From: Natronohydrobacter sp.
Lineage (GTDB): Bacteria; Pseudomonadota; Alphaproteobacteria; Rhodobacterales; Rhodobacteraceae
DNA: 64,000 nucleotides
Reading direction: 5' to 3'
Assembly (NCBI GenBank): GCA_007125005.1
Contig: SLDY01000068.1
Location: forward strand, 1-64,000
Part shown: positions 34,267 through 44,253 of the stretch, one piece after another
Position numbering within the stretch: position 1 is the first letter of the stretch
How the letters are laid out: the number at the start of each line of letters is the position of its first letter
The notes under the pieces: model-generated
Told to the model about the DNA's origin: nothing
The model's database searches: none
The model's input: the letters and a program-made list of their open reading frames with translations, nothing else
Program-made: the position numbers and the translations under genes

Positions 34267-36729
34267 ATGTTTACCCTGTTTCGCTGGCTACTGAGGATTT
34301 TTGGCGCGCTGGCCGCGCTTGCGGCCCTGACGGCTGTGGGCTTGTATTTTTTCCTTGCGCGATCATTGCCAAATTACAACGAAGATTTCTCACTGCCCGG
34401 TGTCTCCGGCGATATAGAGATCGTGCGCAACACGCATAACGTACCACATATTTTCGCTGATACCGATGACGATGTCTTCTTCGGGCTCGGTTTTGCCCAT
34501 GCGCAAGACCGCATGTGGCAAATGCAAATGCTCAGACGCACAGCCCAGGGCAGGCTCTCGGAGATGTTCGGTCCACGCACACTGCGCACAGATGAATTGA
34601 TGCGCAGGCTCGATATCTATGGCCTCGCCCGCAGTTCTCTCGATGCACAGGATGATCAGACACGCGCGGCACTGCGCGCCTATTCAGATGGGGTGAATGC
34701 TTGGCTTCGCCTCAGCAACGAGCGCGCGCGCGGGCGCGGGGCACCAGAATTCTTCATGTTCACTGCCGAGATGCCGCTATGGCAACCTGCGGATTCGCTT
34801 GCAATCCTCAAGCTCAAGGCGGTGCAGTTGAACAGCCACATTGCGCGGGAAGTCTTGCGCGCGCGATCCTCACTACTCGTCAACCCCGAGCGTTTGCGCG
34901 ATTTGATGCCCGATGCTCCGGGGTCAGGGCTTGCCGCTGTTCCAGATTACGCCAGCCTTTTTCCGCAAATTTCACCCAGCACGCAATTTACATACTTGGA
35001 TGACCCCCTTTCGCCAATAAGTCCACTTGGGCTGGCAGGGGCATCCAATAGTTTTGCAGCTACTCCCTCACGAGCCGCCTCGGATGGATCGCTGCTGGCG
35101 AATGACCCGCATCTTGGCTTGAGCGCGCCATCGCTGATGTATCTTGCGCGCTTGGAGCTGTCCTCTGGCGGGGTTATCGGGGCAACGATTCCCGGCATTC
35201 CGGCCATCCTGTTGGGACGGTCAGAGGCATTGGGATGGGGTGTTACATCGTCCTATCTAGACGATAGCGATATCTTCATTGAGGAGCTAAACCCGGATAA
35301 TCCACTCCAATACCGGACACCGGATGGGTGGGCCGAGTTCGAAACGCGTGGCTCTATCATTCGTGTCCGCGACGAAGACCCAGTTACGCTGACACTGCGC
35401 TGGTCTGAAAACGGCCCAGTGCTGTCAGGCGCACTTTTTGATCTGAACACGGTAACTCCACCGGGGCATGTTGCTAGCCTTGGCTGGACTGCGCTTGATC
35501 CGAAGGACACCACCCTGACTGCTGCGATGCGTCTGATGCGGGCACAGACCATCGAAGAGGCAATAGAAGCCGGTGAGCTTTTCATTGCCCCGTCGCAAAA
35601 TCTGATGCTTGCCACTCAGGATCGGATCGCGCTGCAAATGATAGGACGGATGCCACGTCGGGATGTCGCGCATGAAACCATGGGGCGGATGCCTGCCCCC
35701 GGATGGCGCTCCCAGAACCGCTGGCGCGGGACTTTGCCCTATTCAGCCAATCCGCGTTTCCTTGACCCGGAAACCGGGCTTTTGGGGAATACCAATAACA
35801 AGTTGCTCGATCGCCCCTTCCCTCTGCATGTGAGTTTTGACTGGGGCGACACACAAAGGGTCGAGCGTTTCCTGCATCTTATGCGCCAGCGCAACGTTCA
35901 TACCCGTGACAGTTTCATCGAAGCTCAGCTCGATACTGTAAGCCCGGCCGCACGGCTGCTATTGCCATTGGTCGCAGCCGATCTGTGGTTTTCAGGCGAA
36001 GCTGCGCCAGTGGGTACCCGCGCCCATCTGCGCCAGCGCGCCTTGCGGCTGCTCGCAGATTGGAACGGCGAGATGAACGAGCACCTCCCGGAACCGCTGA
36101 TTTATGCGTCCTGGATGCGCCATCTGCAACGCCGGCTCATTCAGGATGAACTGGGACCGCTCGCTGAAGCTTTCACGCATGTCGAACCAGTCTTTATCGA
36201 GCGCGTATTCCGCGATTCCGACGGTGCCTCGGAGTGGTGCAATATCGTGCAATCCTCAGTGACCGAAACATGCAACGAGATCGCCATTGTTGCGCTTGAT
36301 GAGGCGCTTTTGCGCCTTACTGAGCGCTATGGCGAGAACGTGGAAAGCTGGCGTTGGGGAGATGCGCATTTTGCAGCACATGAACACTCGGTTCTGGGCA
36401 ATGTTCCACTCTTGCGTCATTTCGTGAATATCCGGCAGTCCACTTCTGGCGGCGATCATACTTTGATGCGCGCGCGCACCTCCGGACGAGAGCCAGACCC
36501 GTTTGCCAATGTCCACGGCGCTGTCTATCGTGGTGTGTATGATTTTGCAGACCCTGAAAGTTCTGTCTTTATCCTGTCCACAGGTCAGTCAGGTCACCCC
36601 TTGTCGCGCCACTATGACGATTTGGGTGATCTCTGGCGGCGGGGTGAATACATCCCGATGACACTTGATCCCGACCTCGCCCGCGGCGGAGCAGTCGGCA
36701 TCACCCGAATCCGCCCTGACGACCGCTGA
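34267..36729 (+). CDS. Penicillin acylase family protein
   Basis: Start at MFTLFRWLLRIF; IVRNTHNVPHIFADTDDDVFFGLGFAHAQDRMWQMQMLRR; GASNSFAATPSRAASDGSLLANDPHLGL with the catalytic Ser after GASN. Confidence 0.93.
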   Translation: MFTLFRWLLRIFGALAALAALTAVGLYFFLARSLPNYNEDFSLPGVSGDIEIVRNTHNVPHIFADTDDDVFFGLGFAHAQDRMWQMQMLRRTAQGRLSEMFGPRTLRTDELMRRLDIYGLARSSLDAQDDQTRAALRAYSDGVNAWLRLSNERARGRGAPEFFMFTAEMPLWQPADSLAILKLKAVQLNSHIAREVLRARSSLLVNPERLRDLMPDAPGSGLAAVPDYASLFPQISPSTQFTYLDDPLSPISPLGLAGASNSFAATPSRAASDGSLLANDPHLGLSAPSLMYLARLELSSGGVIGATIPGIPAILLGRSEALGWGVTSSYLDDSDIFIEELNPDNPLQYRTPDGWAEFETRGSIIRVRDEDPVTLTLRWSENGPVLSGALFDLNTVTPPGHVASLGWTALDPKDTTLTAAMRLMRAQTIEEAIEAGELFIAPSQNLMLATQDRIALQMIGRMPRRDVAHETMGRMPAPGWRSQNRWRGTLPYSANPRFLDPETGLLGNTNNKLLDRPFPLHVSFDWGDTQRVERFLHLMRQRNVHTRDSFIEAQLDTVSPAARLLLPLVAADLWFSGEAAPVGTRAHLRQRALRLLADWNGEMNEHLPEPLIYASWMRHLQRRLIQDELGPLAEAFTHVEPVFIERVFRDSDGASEWCNIVQSSVTETCNEIAIVALDEALLRLTERYGENVESWRWGDAHFAAHEHSVLGNVPLLRHFVNIRQSTSGGDHTLMRARTSGREPDPFANVHGAVYRGVYDFADPESSVFILSTGQSGHPLSRHYDDLGDLWRRGEYIPMTLDPDLARGGAVGITRIRPDDR

Positions 36730-36774
36730 AGCCTTGTTGCGAATTCGTCACACAGCACTGCAACCAGACAACGA

Positions 36775-36806
36775 TTACGCAAAGTAAAGCTTTAGCTTTT
36801 ACGCAA
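36775..36806. promoter_or_regulatory. Palindrome AAAGCT-TT-AGCTTT flanked by direct repeats TTACGCAA
   Basis: Direct repeats 36775-36782 and 36799-36806 around the perfect palindrome 36786-36799, upstream of the FadL-like gene. Confidence 0.5.
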
Positions 36807-36884
36807 GCTGCCCGTTATTCTATCATCAGCATACCATCTTCGGTTCCCGTATCGGGAAATGACGGAAAGAGGGAGGAGTTTTCC

Positions 36885-37961
36885 GTGCGCACACCACTCA
36901 TTGCCGGCCTTGTCGCCCTGACAGCCACACCAGTTCTTGCTGGTGGCATCGAACGCAACCCGCAATCCATGGCGATTCTGTTCGAGCGCGGTAATTATAT
37001 CGAGTTCGGCATTACCCATGCCCGCCCGCGCGTCACCGGTGAGCTTTTTGCTGCCGGCGGTCCCGCCAGCGGCAATATTGCGCGCAGCTTTACAACCGGA
37101 TCATTGGCATTGAAGACCGATATCAATGAAAACCTGTCCTTCGCGCTGATCCTCGATCAACCCTTTGGCGCTGATACACTGTATCCGCTTGGCTCTCCGC
37201 TCGGTGGCGCGTCTGGCAAAATCGACAACACAACCCTTACTGGGGTGATGCGTTACAAGTTTGATGGCGGTTTCAGCGCGCATGCCGGGCTTCGCTCATC
37301 CTGGACGTCGGGCCGCGTATCGCTGCCCGGATATCGCATGTCCACCAATACCGATCAGGCTTTCGGATATCTTGTCGGTGTCGCCTATGATATGCCCGAA
37401 ATCGCTTTGCGCGTTGCCTTGACTTATAACTCAAAGATCAAGCATGGCTTCAACTCTCTGGAAGAAGTCCAAGTCGCGCCGGGGGTATTTGCACCGTTCA
37501 ATACCACGTTCAACACGACAATCCCGCAATCGGTAAATCTTGAGTTCCAGACAGGTGTTGCGGAAGGCACATTGCTGTTTGGCTCTGTTCGCTGGGTCAA
37601 CTGGAAGGATTTCAGCATCGAGCCGCCAGTCTATCAGACCAATCCGGCAACCCCGCCGCTGGTCGCCTATCAGAAGAATTCAGTCACCTACACGCTGGGT
37701 ATCGGGCGGCGTTTCACAGAGAACTGGGCAGGCTCGCTCTCTCTGTCGCATGACACAGGCAATGGCAACCCAACCAGTAACCTCGGCCCAACGGGCAAGC
37801 GCAACTCAATTGGGCTGGGTGTATCCTACACCATGGATGCAATGACCGTCAGCGCGGGTCTGCAGTACAGCCGCATCGGAAGTGCAACAACGAATATCGG
37901 CAGCAGGTTTGGCGGTAATTCCGCCATCGGCGGTGGCATCCGTATCGGCTACCGTTTTTAA
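36885..37961 (+). CDS. OmpP1/FadL-type outer membrane transporter
   Basis: Signal peptide, beta-strand-rich; EINPQSMAILFERGNYIEFG-like N-terminus (GIERNPQSMAILFERGNYIEFGITHARP); C-terminal Phe. Confidence 0.85.
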   Translation: MRTPLIAGLVALTATPVLAGGIERNPQSMAILFERGNYIEFGITHARPRVTGELFAAGGPASGNIARSFTTGSLALKTDINENLSFALILDQPFGADTLYPLGSPLGGASGKIDNTTLTGVMRYKFDGGFSAHAGLRSSWTSGRVSLPGYRMSTNTDQAFGYLVGVAYDMPEIALRVALTYNSKIKHGFNSLEEVQVAPGVFAPFNTTFNTTIPQSVNLEFQTGVAEGTLLFGSVRWVNWKDFSIEPPVYQTNPATPPLVAYQKNSVTYTLGIGRRFTENWAGSLSLSHDTGNGNPTSNLGPTGKRNSIGLGVSYTMDAMTVSAGLQYSRIGSATTNIGSRFGGNSAIGGGIRIGYRF

Positions 37962-37987
37962 GTAAAGAGTATTTCGAGTAGGATCGG

Positions 37988-38017
37988 CCCCGTCAGAACA
38001 ACTGGCGGGGTCTTTTC
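37988..38017 (+). terminator. Candidate intrinsic terminator after the FadL-like gene
   Basis: CCCCGTCAG-aacaa-CTGGCGGGG then TCTTTTC; 9-bp stem with one G-U. Confidence 0.75.
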
Positions 38018-38083
38018 ATGCGGCATTGACGATTGCACAGCCTCTGGCTAACCCATGCCCGACAAAACCAGCAGGATCCGCCA

Positions 38084-38941
38084 ATGCTCTATCCCACTGC
38101 CGCTGACTGGCTAATGGCCCCCCGCAAGCATGTCATGCTCTTCGGCATGTCGGGATTGGGAAAAACCCATCTGGCCAATCTCCTGCGCGATCATGGCGAC
38201 TGGTTTCATTACTCGATCGATTACCGTATCGGCACGCGCTACATGGGCGAATTAATTGCCGATAATTTCAAGCGTGAGGCCATGAAAGTTCCGCTTCTGC
38301 GGGAATTACTCCTCACTGATTCGGTCTATATCAGTTCGAACATTACCTTCGATAATCTCGCCCCGCTCTCGACCTATCTGGGCAAGCCCGGGGATCCGGC
38401 GAAAGGCGGATTACCTTTTGCGGAATACATGCAACGGCAAGAACAGCATCGCGCGGCGGAGATCGCAGCGCTCTCGGACACACCGCATTTTATTGCCCGC
38501 GCCGAGGCACTCTATGGCTATGCCAATTTTGTCTGCGACACCGGCGGGTCCATCTGCGAGGTGATCGATCCTGAAAACCCCGATGACCCGCTGATGACCC
38601 TGCTCGCCGCCCATGTGCTGCCGATCTGGATCGAGGGATCTGAGGCGCATACCGCCGAATTGATCCGCCGTTTTGATCGCGCACCCAAGCCCATGTATTA
38701 TCAGCCCGAGTTTCTCGCATCCGCTTGGGCCGAATATCAGCGCGAAACCGGCGCCAGCGAAGCAAAGATAGACCCCGACGCATTCGTGCGCTGGACATAT
38801 GCACGCGCGTTGGCCCATCGTGCGCCCCGCTATGCTGCGATGGCGCGCAACTGGGGGTTACGCATCAGCGCCGAGGAGGTCGCACAAATCCGCAATGCCG
38901 GTGATTTCAACGACCTGATCGCAGGCCGTCTGCCAAAATGA
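38084..38941 (+). CDS. Uncharacterised P-loop ATPase/kinase-like protein
   Basis: 286 aa from MLYPTAADWLMAPRKHVMLFGMSGLGKTHLANLLR; Walker A GMSGLGKT; ends 10 nt before metA. Confidence 0.8.
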   Translation: MLYPTAADWLMAPRKHVMLFGMSGLGKTHLANLLRDHGDWFHYSIDYRIGTRYMGELIADNFKREAMKVPLLRELLLTDSVYISSNITFDNLAPLSTYLGKPGDPAKGGLPFAEYMQRQEQHRAAEIAALSDTPHFIARAEALYGYANFVCDTGGSICEVIDPENPDDPLMTLLAAHVLPIWIEGSEAHTAELIRRFDRAPKPMYYQPEFLASAWAEYQRETGASEAKIDPDAFVRWTYARALAHRAPRYAAMARNWGLRISAEEVAQIRNAGDFNDLIAGRLPK

Positions 38942-38950
38942 GGATCTGAC

Positions 38951-39868
38951 ATGCCGATCACCCTACCCGCCAACCTGCCCGCATATCAGGTACTCGAGCG
39001 CGAAGGCGTCATGGTCATGGAAGATGTCCGCGCCGCGAGGCAGGATATCCGGCCGCTGCGGATCGGGTTGCTCAACCTCATGCCGAAGAAAATCCAGACA
39101 GAGACGCAATTCGCCCGGTTGATCGGCGCAACACCCCTGCAGATCGAATTCTCGCTGATCCGTATGTCCGAGCACGAAACCAAGAACACCGCTGCCGAAC
39201 ATATGGCCGAATTCTACCGCCCGTTCTCGGAGATGAAGAATGAACGGTTCGATGGGCTTATCATCACCGGAGCGCCGATCGAGCATCTGGACTACGAGAA
39301 CGTCACCTATTGGGATGAGTTGACCGAGGTATTCAATTGGACACAAACCCATGTCCATAATACTTTCGGCGTGTGCTGGGGCGGGATGGCGATGCTCTGG
39401 CATTTCTATGGGATTCCCAAGCATCTGCTGTCTGCCAAGGCTTTCGGCTGTTTCCGCCATCGCAATTGCGCTCCTGCCTCCCCCTATCTGCGCGGCTTTT
39501 CTGATGACCTATTGATCCCAGTCAGCCGCTGGACCGAGATGCGCCAGCCCGACATCGATTCAATAGCAGGGCTGCGAACCCTGATAGCTTCCGAGACGGT
39601 TGGCCCCTGCCTTGTGGAAGACCCGGCGCATCGTGCCCTGATGATCTTCAATCACTTCGAGTATGACAGCACGACACTGAAGGAAGAATATGACCGCGAT
39701 ATCGAAGCGGGCAAACCGATCAATGTGCCGCTCAACTACTACCCCGATGACGATCCCGCGAAAACGCCGCTCAACCGCTGGCGAAGCCACGCGCATCTCC
39801 TATATGGAAACTGGATAAACGAGATCTACCAGACCACACCATATGACCTTCAACAGATCGGCCAGTAA
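38951..39868 (+). CDS. metA: Homoserine O-acyltransferase (MetA family)
   Basis: [69 protein letters not shown]. Confidence 0.97.
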   Translation: MPITLPANLPAYQVLEREGVMVMEDVRAARQDIRPLRIGLLNLMPKKIQTETQFARLIGATPLQIEFSLIRMSEHETKNTAAEHMAEFYRPFSEMKNERFDGLIITGAPIEHLDYENVTYWDELTEVFNWTQTHVHNTFGVCWGGMAMLWHFYGIPKHLLSAKAFGCFRHRNCAPASPYLRGFSDDLLIPVSRWTEMRQPDIDSIAGLRTLIASETVGPCLVEDPAHRALMIFNHFEYDSTTLKEEYDRDIEAGKPINVPLNYYPDDDPAKTPLNRWRSHAHLLYGNWINEIYQTTPYDLQQIGQ

Positions 39869-40793
39869 ACCCGCAGGGCTTGTCCTGTCTGCCGCGATCC
39901 TTGCGGCCTGCGCCGCATTGCCGGAGAGCCGCATGGCAAGCGCCGAGACCCTGCCCGAGGGGGGATTCATAGAACTCGATCAGGGCCGCATTCATGCCAT
40001 CGTGCGCGGACAGGGGCCTGATCTGGTCATGATCCACGGCGCAAATGGAAATGCTCGCGACTTCAGTTTTGATCTCATGGACCGCATGGCCGATGAGTTT
40101 CGGGTTATCGCATTTGACAGGCCGGGCTTCGGCTTCTCGGACGATTTCGGCGGGCCGCAAAGCCCGCTTGAGCAAGCCGATATCTTGCGGGCGGCGGCCA
40201 ACATGCTCGATATAAATCATCCAATCATCCTGGGTCACTCCTATGGCGGGGCCGTTGCGCTCGCTTGGGCGCTGCGCGCGCCTGATGCAGTTGCCGGTCT
40301 CACACTCCTTGCTCCTGCCTCGCATCCTTGGCCTGGCGAATTGGGGCTCTGGTATCGTCTTTCCGCGTCATCGCTGGGGCAATATCTCATCCTGCCGCTA
40401 ATCTCGCATCTCGCTCCGCGCGCTGCCGTTGAGCGTGCAATTGAAAGGGTTTTCGCACCCGATCCGGTGCCGGATGGATATATCGATCATTTCAGCGTCA
40501 ATCTCACACTGCGTGTCTCGCAATTGCAGCTCAATGCAAACCAGATCGACACTCTGCACGGCCATGTCGAGGCTATGTCAGGCGGCTATCCGGCACTGAC
40601 AATGCCGATTGAGGTGGTGCACGGAACGGCCGACAAAACCGTTGGGCTGCAATATCATTCCGAGCGTCTGGAAGCCGAAGTCGAAAATGTGCGGCTTACG
40701 CGGCTGGAAGGGATTGGGCATATGCCGCATCACGCTGATCCCGAGGCCGTGGTTGCCGCCATTCGCCGAACGGCAGCACGCGCAGCCGATTAA
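39843..40793 (+). CDS. Alpha/beta hydrolase, possible lipoprotein
   Basis: [28 protein letters not shown] nucleophile elbow; N-terminal signal with LAAC. Confidence 0.9.
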   Translation: MTFNRSASKPAGLVLSAAILAACAALPESRMASAETLPEGGFIELDQGRIHAIVRGQGPDLVMIHGANGNARDFSFDLMDRMADEFRVIAFDRPGFGFSDDFGGPQSPLEQADILRAAANMLDINHPIILGHSYGGAVALAWALRAPDAVAGLTLLAPASHPWPGELGLWYRLSASSLGQYLILPLISHLAPRAAVERAIERVFAPDPVPDGYIDHFSVNLTLRVSQLQLNANQIDTLHGHVEAMSGGYPALTMPIEVVHGTADKTVGLQYHSERLEAEVENVRLTRLEGIGHMPHHADPEAVVAAIRRTAARAAD

Positions 40794-40795
40794 GC

Positions 40796-42079
40796 CTATT
40801 CGAAATGCCGCCGGATCCGGCGCACAGCCGCCCAGACACCTGCCACCACCATTGGTGCCAGGATAGCCATTGCAACCATGCGTGAAATCCCGAGCGGCTC
40901 CATTACAGGCATGGCGATGTAACTCACCAGATTGACTGCGTAATAACTGATCGCAACCACAGACAGCCCTTCTACTGTTCGTTGCAGCCGCAATTGCAGA
41001 TCCGCGCGTCGGTCCATGCTTTCCAGAAGTCTCTGGTTCTGCGCCGAGCGCTCCACATCGACACGCGTTCCCAACAATTGCCCTGCACGCATCGCGCGTT
41101 CTGCCATCTTGCTCAACCGTGTTTCGGCAGATTTCACTGTTCGCATGGCTGGATCGTAGCGCCGCGTCATGAATTCATGCAATGTCTGTCGCCCCTCAAA
41201 GCGAACTTCGCGCAGCACCTCAATGCGTTGATGCACCAGAGCCTCATAAGCCCCGGTCGCGCCGAAGCGGAAAGAGTTTTCAACCATCATATGCTCAAGC
41301 TCGGAAGAGATGCGCAACAATGCCTCAAGTGTTTCTTCCGAGCGTCTGTCTGGCTCCATCATGGCGCGGGTCAGGCGCGAAAGCTCGTCATCAAGCGCAG
41401 TCATCTGAGGTGAGAGAGCGCGCGCACGCCAAAGTCCGAGCATTGAGATCGTCTTGTAGGTCTCGATTTCACACAGCCGCTGAAGAATGCGCCCGATGCG
41501 CCGCCCGCCGGTTCCCGGCTTCACGAAAACCGCCATACGAATATGGCCTGCATTATCAATGCGGAAGTCGCTTGCGATCATGGCTGCGCCATCAATCACA
41601 TAAGACGCGGCAAGGCTCTCCGGCACGAACCAGTCTACAAGCTTCTCAGCCATCTCGGCGCGGTTTTCCGGCATGGTCTCGATCTGAAACAGGATCGAGG
41701 TCAACCGACGCCCCGGCGCGGCCTCCAACCACGCATCAGGAAAGACCTTGAAAGAACCCGGATCAAATGGTCGATCTGCAAGTCCTTGTTCAAACGAGGT
41801 AAAAGTCACAAACTCGGTATGGCTTTCCCATTTCAGATGATAGCGGCCAAGCTCAGCCGAATGATGCGTGGCATCAGGCGCAGGATGCCCTGCACCATGG
41901 CGATCCAACAACGCCACCAGATGCTCCCGATCCGCTCCACGATCTCGCTTGGAGGCGTTTTTTTCGGGCTTGATGGCCAGAAATACTGCCACCCCCGGCG
42001 CTGTGATCTTTGCGGCCGGGCGCGCATGCAGCTCATTGACAAGTGCATAGCGCATCGGGTGATCTTGAATCGGTGGCAT
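40796..42079 (-). CDS. DUF3422 family protein
   Basis: MPPIQDHPMRYALVNELHARPAAKITAP; FTSFEQGL...PFDP; C-terminal TM pair. Confidence 0.85.
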   Translation of the reverse strand: MPPIQDHPMRYALVNELHARPAAKITAPGVAVFLAIKPEKNASKRDRGADREHLVALLDRHGAGHPAPDATHHSAELGRYHLKWESHTEFVTFTSFEQGLADRPFDPGSFKVFPDAWLEAAPGRRLTSILFQIETMPENRAEMAEKLVDWFVPESLAASYVIDGAAMIASDFRIDNAGHIRMAVFVKPGTGGRRIGRILQRLCEIETYKTISMLGLWRARALSPQMTALDDELSRLTRAMMEPDRRSEETLEALLRISSELEHMMVENSFRFGATGAYEALVHQRIEVLREVRFEGRQTLHEFMTRRYDPAMRTVKSAETRLSKMAERAMRAGQLLGTRVDVERSAQNQRLLESMDRRADLQLRLQRTVEGLSVVAISYYAVNLVSYIAMPVMEPLGISRMVAMAILAPMVVAGVWAAVRRIRRHFE

Positions 42080-42230
42080 TGTTTTTTTGGCTCCTGAGCA
42101 GAGGCTTAACCCCAACAATATGATCCGCAGCTACAAAGAAAAGCCTGCTCACGGCACACGATGGCACACTTGTAATTCTGCCACATCGTCTGTGCACAGG
42201 TTGCAAATACCAGGGCCGCGGGTGCACTGA

Positions 42231-42251
42231 TTGATTCGGTTGAAGAATCAA
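42231..42251. promoter_or_regulatory. Inverted repeat TTGATTC-N7-GAATCAA
   Basis: Perfect 7-bp arms, 52 nt upstream of the small ORF at 42303. Confidence 0.4.
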
Positions 42252-42302
42252 CCCCAAATTGGTAACTTCTGTTCACTATTTTGCTGCCAACAGGAGATTA
42301 CA

Positions 42303-42557
42303 ATGCCTCTTAATGCCTCTCGTTTCACATCGCGCCTGCTTACCGCCATTACAGTTTGTGCCCTCGCTGCGGGTGTTACCCTCAGCTCTGCCAGCCAGGC
42401 ACGCGCCTCTGATCCTGCCAGTGCCGTTGTGGCCGGGTTGATTGTCTGGGCCGTTGCGGCGCAAAAGAAGTCCAGATATCACAAGTCCTGCACCAAATCA
42501 CGTGTCATCGCGCGCTATTGCGAGAACAAGAAAACGGGGCTCTATTACCGCTGCTAA
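42303..42557 (+). CDS. Small secreted hypothetical protein
   Basis: 84 aa, signal peptide MPLNASRFTSRLLTAITVCALAAGVTLSSASQARA, AGGAGATTACAATG RBS context, Cys-containing tail. Confidence 0.6.
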   Translation: MPLNASRFTSRLLTAITVCALAAGVTLSSASQARASDPASAVVAGLIVWAVAAQKKSRYHKSCTKSRVIARYCENKKTGLYYRC

Positions 42558-42680
42558 CCTCTTGCGCGTGAGATCAGCGCTGTCATGCTGGGCTGCGCAA
42601 GCCTGATCGCACCATTTTTCATGCGCGTCGGCTAAATTATCAGCCACCCAAGAAAGCACTGCAGCATAGCGGAAATTAAA

Positions 42681-42708
42681 AAAACCCCGGTCAGAGTGCC
42701 GGGGTTTT
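42681..42708. terminator. Bidirectional intrinsic terminator
   Basis: AAAACCCCGG-tcagagtg-CCGGGGTTTT, 10-bp perfect stem with A and T tracts, downstream of pntB and the small + strand gene. Confidence 0.9.
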
Positions 42709-42731
42709 TCATTGCTGTTACATAGCTTGCC

Positions 42732-44234
42732 TTACTCGATCATCGGCAAAAGACTATCCACCGAGGCTTTCGCGTCGCCATAGAACATCCGCGTGTTGTC
42801 CTTATAAAAGAGCGGATTCTCGATGCCCGAATAGCCTGTCCCCTGTCCACGCTTGGATACGAACACCTGTTTCGCTTTCCACACTTCCAGAACCGGCATT
42901 CCGGCGATGGGCGAGTTCGGGTCTTCCTGCGCGGCCGGGTTCACGATGTCGTTGGAGCCGATGACGATCACCACATCCGTATCGGGGAAATCCTCGTTGA
43001 TCTCGTCCATTTCGAGCACGATATCATAGGGCACCTTGGCTTCCGCCAAGAGCACATTCATGTGCCCCGGCAGACGGCCCGCCACAGGGTGAATGGCGAA
43101 GCGAACATTCTTGCCCTTTGCACGCAACTTGCGTGTCAGTTCCGATACGCTTTGCTGCGCCTGCGCCACAGCCATCCCGTAGCCCGGAACGATAATCACG
43201 CTGTCGGCCTCGTTCAGTGCTGTGGCTACACCATCGGCATTGATCGCGACCTGCTCGCCCTCAACTTCCATCGCCGGACCTGTCGAACCACCAAAACCGC
43301 CCAGGATCACGCTGATGAAGCTGCGGTTCATCGCCTTGCACATGATGTAGCTCAGGATCGCCCCCGAAGCGCCCACCAGCGCGCCGACCACGATCAGCAG
43401 TTCATTGCCAAGCGAGAAGCCGATCGCCGCTGCCGCCCAGCCCGAATAGCTGTTCAGCATCGATACAACGACTGGCATATCCGCCCCGCCAATGCCCATG
43501 ATCAGGTGATAGCCGATGAAGAGTGCGAGCAGCGTCAGCACGATCAGAAAGAAGATCGAAGCCCCTGCACTCTCGGCATACGCAAGATAGAGCCCCGCGA
43601 AAACCACCGAAGCCACAGCCGCACCAGCATTGAGCATATGCCCGCCGGGCAATTTCTTGGCCGCCGAATCCACTTTGCCCGCGAGCTTGCCATAAGCGAT
43701 GATCGAGCCAGTAAACGTCACAGCCCCGATCCAGATACCAATCATCAACTCGATGCGAAGGATAGTGATCTCGACCGCGGTTTTCTTGCCGATGATGGCC
43801 GCGAAATTCGTCAGCCCCAGCCAGAGGTCATAGGCCGCGACCGACATCAACCCCTCGGGCTGCGGGAAGGGAAGTCCCGCGCCTGCAAATTCAGACGCCA
43901 CGCGCCCGATCTCCAGATGCGCGTTGAAGCCCACCAGCACGGCGGCGAGGCCCACAAGCGAGTGCATGAAGGCGACAAGCTCGGGCATCTGCGTCATCTG
44001 CACGCGGGTCGCGAGCTGCCAGCCGACCACACCGCCGAGGGCGATGAGCACCAACGTCAGCGCCCAGAGCCCGGAGCCGGGGCCAACCAGCATCGCCAGT
44101 ACGGCGACGGTCATCCCTGCGATACCATACCATATCGCACGCTTGGCGCTTTCCTGCCCTGAAAGCCCGCCCAACGACAGCACGAAGAGAACTGTAGCGA
44201 CCGCATAGGCCGCGACTGTGAAACCGAAATCCAT
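42732..44234 (-). CDS. pntB: NAD(P) transhydrogenase subunit beta
   Basis: 500 aa; [56 protein letters not shown]. Confidence 0.98.
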   Translation of the reverse strand: MDFGFTVAAYAVATVLFVLSLGGLSGQESAKRAIWYGIAGMTVAVLAMLVGPGSGLWALTLVLIALGGVVGWQLATRVQMTQMPELVAFMHSLVGLAAVLVGFNAHLEIGRVASEFAGAGLPFPQPEGLMSVAAYDLWLGLTNFAAIIGKKTAVEITILRIELMIGIWIGAVTFTGSIIAYGKLAGKVDSAAKKLPGGHMLNAGAAVASVVFAGLYLAYAESAGASIFFLIVLTLLALFIGYHLIMGIGGADMPVVVSMLNSYSGWAAAAIGFSLGNELLIVVGALVGASGAILSYIMCKAMNRSFISVILGGFGGSTGPAMEVEGEQVAINADGVATALNEADSVIIVPGYGMAVAQAQQSVSELTRKLRAKGKNVRFAIHPVAGRLPGHMNVLLAEAKVPYDIVLEMDEINEDFPDTDVVIVIGSNDIVNPAAQEDPNSPIAGMPVLEVWKAKQVFVSKRGQGTGYSGIENPLFYKDNTRMFYGDAKASVDSLLPMIE

Positions 44235-44253
44235 CTCTCGTTCCTCCTGCCGG

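Noticed and set aside
43062-44162. 366 aa plus-strand ORF antisense to pntB
   Set aside because: Same reason, antisense to a clear PntB
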